This document shows, one piece after another, positions 5,612-8,030 of a DNA stretch of 8,030 nucleotides (position 1 is the stretch's first letter; every line of letters starts with the position of its first letter). The stretch is from the NCBI GenBank assembly GCA_019237355.1, contig JAFAHH010000012.1, positions 1 to 8,030 on the forward strand, in the 5' to 3' direction. The DNA is from Acetobacteraceae bacterium (GTDB taxonomy: Bacteria > Pseudomonadota > Alphaproteobacteria > Acetobacterales > Acetobacteraceae). Under the pieces are notes generated by a model. The model ran no database searches. It saw nothing but the letters and a program-made list of their open reading frames with translations, and was not told the origin of the DNA. The translations under genes were made by a program, and so were the position numbers.

Positions 5612-7110
5612 CCAGCGCGGCAGAGATAATCCGTGCTGGCCAAGCAGAACCGTGCCGGCCTTGGCCCCGCTACGTGCTGAGCGAGGCGGATTGGGGGCGA
5701 ATGGCGGCAGCCTTATCCCAAGATTCCGCCTTGCGATTGGTCGGGTTATGGGCGGATGTTGCACAGGTCCACTGCCTGTTTGCTGATGATGCGGCCCGGG
5801 TAGTGCTGCCGGCGTCTACCGCCGTGCAAGACGGCAAGTATGGTGCCCTCTCGCCCGCCCGGCCGGGTGCAGCGTGGTTCGAGCGCATGCTGTATGATCT
5901 CTGGGGGCATGCCGCGGAAGGGGCCCGCGACCTCCGGCCGTGGCTCGACCACGGGAGCTGGGGTCATCGCCGCCCCATGGCGCTTCGCACTGCCCCGATT
6001 GGCCCCCAGCCGGAGCCGCCCTCGTTCTTGGGGTCTGAGGGTGAGGACTTGCATCAAGTACCGGTGGGTCCAATCCACGCCGGCACCATCGAGCCCGGGC
6101 ATTTCCGGTTTACGGCACATGGCGAGACGGTGGTCCGGCTGGAAACACGCCTCGGATATGCCCATAAGGGCACGCTCGGGCTTATGCGCGGCAAACCCCC
6201 GCGAGTAGCGGCCCGGTTTGCTGCCCGCCTCTCAGGCGACTCGACGGTGGCCCATAGTATTGCCTATTCCCGGGCGGTGGAGGCGGCACTGGAAACCGAG
6301 GCACCCGCCCGCGCCCACGCCCTTCGCGCCGTAATGGCGGAGCTGGAACGCATCGCAAACCATCTCGGCGATATTGGTGCGATCTGCAACGATGCCGCCT
6401 TCGCCTTTATGCTCGCCCGGTGCGCCTGGCACCGCGAAGCGGTGTTGCGCGCCTGTGCTCGAGCGTTTGGCCATCGCCTCATGATGGATTGCGTCATACC
6501 CGGCGGGATAGTGGCCGAGATGCCGCCCGGCAGCCCTGAGGCGATCCGGGACGCGCTGGCGGGGGTGGAGGCCGAGCTGCCGGAGCTGCTACGGATTTAC
6601 CAGGATACGGCGAGCCTGACGGACCGGGTGACCGGCGCTGGCATCCTCGATCCGCACCTCGCCAAGCTCTTTGGGGCTGGCGGGTTTATCGGCCGGGCCG
6701 CCGGGGCCGAGGTGGATGCGCGACGCAGCCCCGGTTACCCACCCTATGCCGATCTGCAGGTTCCAGTGCTGCAAGACGGTGACGTGAATGCCCGGGTGAG
6801 GATTCGGTTTAGCGAAATTACCGAGAGCATCCGCCTGGTTCGCCAGTTGCTCGACGATCTGCCCGAAGGCGGCATATCCGCCCCCATTGTCCCCGGTTCT
6901 GGCGAGGGAATTGGCGTGGCTGAAACTTTTCGCGGTGACGCCTGGGTATGGGTGCGCATCGAGGGCGGCATGATTACGGCCGCTTTCATGCGCGACCCGA
7001 GCTGGGCACACTGGCCACTGCTGGAATCTGCAATTCGCGGCAACATCATCGCCGATTTTCCGCTGATCAATAAGTCCTTTAATGCGGCTTATTCCGGGGT
7101 CGATCTGTAA
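5608..7110 (+). CDS. hyfG: HyfG-like large subunit lacking all NiFe-site cysteines (Ehr-type)
   Basis: A 500-residue soluble subunit that fuses a NuoC-like N-terminal domain (about 1-125, ending near RMLYDLWGHAAEGARDLRPW) to a NuoD / hydrogenase large-subunit domain (about 145-500). The conserved HQVPVGPIHAGTIEPGHF (149-166) and RLETRLGYAHKG follow. Active hydrogenases bind NiFe through RxCGxC and a C-terminal DPCxxC. Here the first is RLSGDS (207-212, S209 and S212 replacing Cys) and the second is DPSWAH (463-468), so no NiFe centre can be held. The C-terminus GNIIADFPLINKSFNAAYSG fits the hydrogenase-related (Ehr) branch as I recall it. The GTG 5608 start overlaps the hyfF stop (GTGA). It should sit on the cytoplasmic face with the HyfI-like protein; its substrate is unknown, possibly a quinone or another redox partner. 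Confidence 0.92.
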   Translation: MTSAAEIIRAGQAEPCRPWPRYVLSEADWGRMAAALSQDSALRLVGLWADVAQVHCLFADDAARVVLPASTAVQDGKYGALSPARPGAAWFERMLYDLWGHAAEGARDLRPWLDHGSWGHRRPMALRTAPIGPQPEPPSFLGSEGEDLHQVPVGPIHAGTIEPGHFRFTAHGETVVRLETRLGYAHKGTLGLMRGKPPRVAARFAARLSGDSTVAHSIAYSRAVEAALETEAPARAHALRAVMAELERIANHLGDIGAICNDAAFAFMLARCAWHREAVLRACARAFGHRLMMDCVIPGGIVAEMPPGSPEAIRDALAGVEAELPELLRIYQDTASLTDRVTGAGILDPHLAKLFGAGGFIGRAAGAEVDARRSPGYPPYADLQVPVLQDGDVNARVRIRFSEITESIRLVRQLLDDLPEGGISAPIVPGSGEGIGVAETFRGDAWVWVRIEGGMITAAFMRDPSWAHWPLLESAIRGNIIADFPLINKSFNAAYSGVDL

Positions 7111-7631
7111 TGCCGCTCCGGCGGATAATCCGCAATTTGCGCGAAGGCCCCGCAACCGAGCCGCCAGCTCCGGTTTCATACGAAACGGCGTCGGCGCTGG
7201 CCGAGGCGCTGAAAGCCGCCGCGAAGGCCAAGCTTGGCCGCAGTCTGGCGATCCGGCACGTCGATGCAGGGAGTTGCAATGGCTGCGAGCTCGAGATCCA
7301 GGCTTTGAGCAATATCGTTTATGATTTGGAGCGGTTCGGATTGCGATTCGTCGCCAGCCCAAGGCATGCTGATATTTTGCTGGTAACGGGCCCGCTCACC
7401 CGTAACATGCGCCAGGCGCTCGAGCAGGCGTACGACGCGACTCCCGACCCGAAATGGGTCGTAGCGGTAGGCGATTGCGCGCGGGATGGGGGCGTTTTCA
7501 AGGGAAGCTATGCCGTGGCGGGCGGCGTTGGGGCCGCCGTTCCGGTCGATTTGGTGATTGCAGGCTGTCCCCCGACCCCGGCGCAATTGTTGGCGGGCCT
7601 GCGAGCATTGCTGCAAGCGAATGGGAGCTAG
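7110..7631 (+). CDS. hyfI: HyfI/NuoB-like small subunit with intact [4Fe-4S] motif
   Basis: A 173-residue electron-transfer subunit of the NuoB / hydrogenase small-subunit family. It binds one [4Fe-4S] cluster (equivalent to N2 or the proximal cluster) next to the active-site cavity formed with the HyfG-like protein. All four ligands are visible: C56 and C59 in AGSCNGCELEIQAL, C123 in VGDCARDGG and C153 in AGCPPTP. The N-terminal 45 residues are an Ala/Lys/Arg-rich extension typical of HyfI-type rather than NuoB-type proteins. ATG 7110 overlaps the hyfG stop by one base (TAATG), so translation is coupled. It is the last gene of the operon; hairpins follow within about 35 bases. No ferredoxin-like HyfH gene and no hydrogenase maturation or protease gene follows in the window. 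Confidence 0.93.
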   Translation: MPLRRIIRNLREGPATEPPAPVSYETASALAEALKAAAKAKLGRSLAIRHVDAGSCNGCELEIQALSNIVYDLERFGLRFVASPRHADILLVTGPLTRNMRQALEQAYDATPDPKWVVAVGDCARDGGVFKGSYAVAGGVGAAVPVDLVIAGCPPTPAQLLAGLRALLQANGS

Positions 7632-7666
7632 CAGGCTGCGGTCGTTCGTGAAGAAACGAAAGAAGG

Positions 7667-7710
7667 CCAGGGGCTTTGCCCCTGGACCCCAGCAAAGGCA
7701 GAGCCTTTGC
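7667..7710. repeat. Tandem hairpins after the operon, Acetobacteraceae-type repeat, possible terminator
   Basis: CCAGGGGC (7667-7674), loop ttt, GCCCCTGG (7678-7685) is followed seven bases later by GCAAAGGC (7692-7699), loop aga, GCCTTTGC (7703-7710). Both stems are perfect 8-bp pairs. They begin 36 bases after the hyfI stop, so they may end or stabilise the operon transcript, although no T-run follows. Similar gene-end sequences are common in Acetobacteraceae genomes (recalled). Confidence 0.6.
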
Positions 7711-7723
7711 AATCCAATCACTT

Positions 7724-7781
7724 AGAGCAGATCGCGATCAAGTGGGATCGCCGCAGGTGATCCCATCGCGTGAATCTGCTC
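7724..7781 (+). repeat. GAGCA...TGCTC palindromic repeat, right copy
   Basis: GAGCAGAT (7725-7732) pairs with ATCTGCTC (7774-7781), CGCGAT (7733-7738) with ATCGCG (7765-7770), and TGGGATC (7743-7749) with GATCCCA (7759-7765, sharing one base). Its ends match those of the element at 2461-2508 in opposite orientation. Confidence 0.7.
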
Positions 7782-7795
7782 GAAAAACGACTCCT

Positions 7796-7827
7796 AGAGC
7801 GGTTCCACGTGAGTGGGAAACGCTCCT
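7796..7827. repeat. GAGCG...CGCTC imperfect palindrome
   Basis: GAGCG (7797-7801) pairs with CGCTC (7821-7825), and inner bases TTCCAC pair with GTGGGAAA apart from one extra base. It has the same TAGAGC...GCTC end pattern as the other palindromes in this window. Confidence 0.5.
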
Positions 7828-7841
7828 AGTGGATGGGGTCA

Positions 7842-7857
7842 GGGGCCTTTCGGCCCC
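7842..7857. terminator. GC-rich hairpin, terminator-like
   Basis: GGGGCC (7842-7847), loop tttc, GGCCCC (7852-7857), then GTTATG. A compact 6-bp GC stem with only a short T stretch after it. It may be a weak terminator or another repeat component. Confidence 0.35.
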
Positions 7858-7891
7858 GTTATGCGAACAGCATGCTCCCCGCATGACGGGT

Positions 7892-7908
7892 CCAGGGCAG
7901 AGCCCTGG
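7892..7908. repeat. CCAGGGC/GCCCTGG hairpin
   Basis: CCAGGGC (7892-7898), loop aga, GCCCTGG (7902-7908), followed by CGTTCCTTTT. The perfect 7-bp stem with a T-rich tail could end transcription on the plus strand. It resembles the CCAGGGGC hairpin at 7667-7685, so it is probably the same class of repeat. Confidence 0.55.
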
Positions 7909-7917
7909 CGTTCCTTT

Positions 7918-8010
7918 TCGGGTTCCCAATTCGCGAGCACCGGGTCCCATTTGTGCGCAAAACCAGGGCCCGGAATTGGGGTCCCGATCGCCGCAAAGCC
8001 TGAATCGCGC
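7918..8010 (-). repeat. Dispersed repeat, copy 3 (blocks 1 and 2, inverted)
   Basis: Read on the minus strand this is block 1 (8010 down to about 7966, starting GCGCGATTCAGGCTTTGCGG) followed by block 2 (7948-7918, core GGTGCTCGCGAATTGGGAAC). Block 1 matches 2180-2226; block 2 matches 2352-2382 with one mismatch in 31. The copy lies about 5.6 kb from, and inverted relative to, the left copies. The 7632-8030 stretch holds only this and the hairpins listed; no gene is seen. Confidence 0.75.
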
Positions 8011-8030
8011 TGTGGAAAACAAAATGCTTA

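Noticed and set aside
6589..7362. Minus-strand open frame of 257 residues
   Set aside because: It is antisense to hyfG and hyfI, which have clear motifs and overlapping starts and stops.
5608..7631. Call as an active NiFe hydrogenase-4
   Set aside because: All four NiFe-binding cysteines are absent from the large subunit and no maturation genes are present.
5608..7631. Call as complex I NuoCD/NuoB
   Set aside because: The adjoining HyfE and HyfF proteins, the HAGTIEPGHF text and the hydrogenase-type C-terminus fit the Hyf/Ehr branch rather than respiratory complex I.

Overview
The window is GC-rich, gene-dense bacterial DNA, most likely from an alphaproteobacterium. An acidophilic Acetobacteraceae relative is my best guess. 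The guess rests on a conserved hypothetical protein I associate with that family (1389-2117), a GTTC-N7-GTTC box typical of alphaproteobacterial LexA sites, and hairpin repeats of the CCAGGGGC/GCCCCTGG type. No taxonomic marker gene is present, so this is inference.

Layout. (1) Positions 1-919, minus strand: the N-terminal 306 residues of a large type III (Mod-like) DNA methyltransferase that runs off the left edge. (2) 920-1388: a non-genic stretch with a coding-like fragment without a good start (about 1007-1249), then a sigma70-type promoter with an overlapping LexA-like box. (3) 1389-2117, plus: a conserved hypothetical protein, apparently read from a leaderless mRNA. (4) 2118-2512: no gene, but a dense set of palindromes and repeats. 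(5) 2513-3270, minus: a 40-residue small ORF with a very good ribosome binding site, followed by a cytochrome b561-type diheme membrane protein. (6) 3271-3506: the divergent intergenic region, with two stem-loops ahead of the plus-strand operon. (7) 3507-7631, plus: four overlapping genes encoding HyfE-, HyfF-, HyfG- and HyfI-like proteins. (8) 7632-8030: no gene; hairpins and repeats, some belonging to the same families as in region 4 but in opposite orientation.

The main interest is the four-gene operon. It resembles half of a group 4 (Hyf/Mbh-type) membrane-bound hydrogenase, but the large subunit has none of the four cysteines that hold the NiFe centre: RxCGxC has become RLSGDS, and DPCxxC has become DPSWAH. 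The small subunit keeps all four Fe-S cysteines and the antiporter-like subunit keeps its key Glu and Lys residues. This is the signature of the 'energy-converting hydrogenase-related' (Ehr) complexes, whose reaction is unknown. The HyfB- and HyfC/NuoH-like membrane subunits normally expected upstream are absent from the window. Their place is taken by the divergent small ORF and cytochrome b561.

The b561/Ehr block (about 2510-7720) lies between nested, mirror-arranged repeats (2180-2508 on the left, 7724-8010 on the right). That arrangement could mark a block that moved or can invert. It could also be coincidence among abundant genomic repeats.
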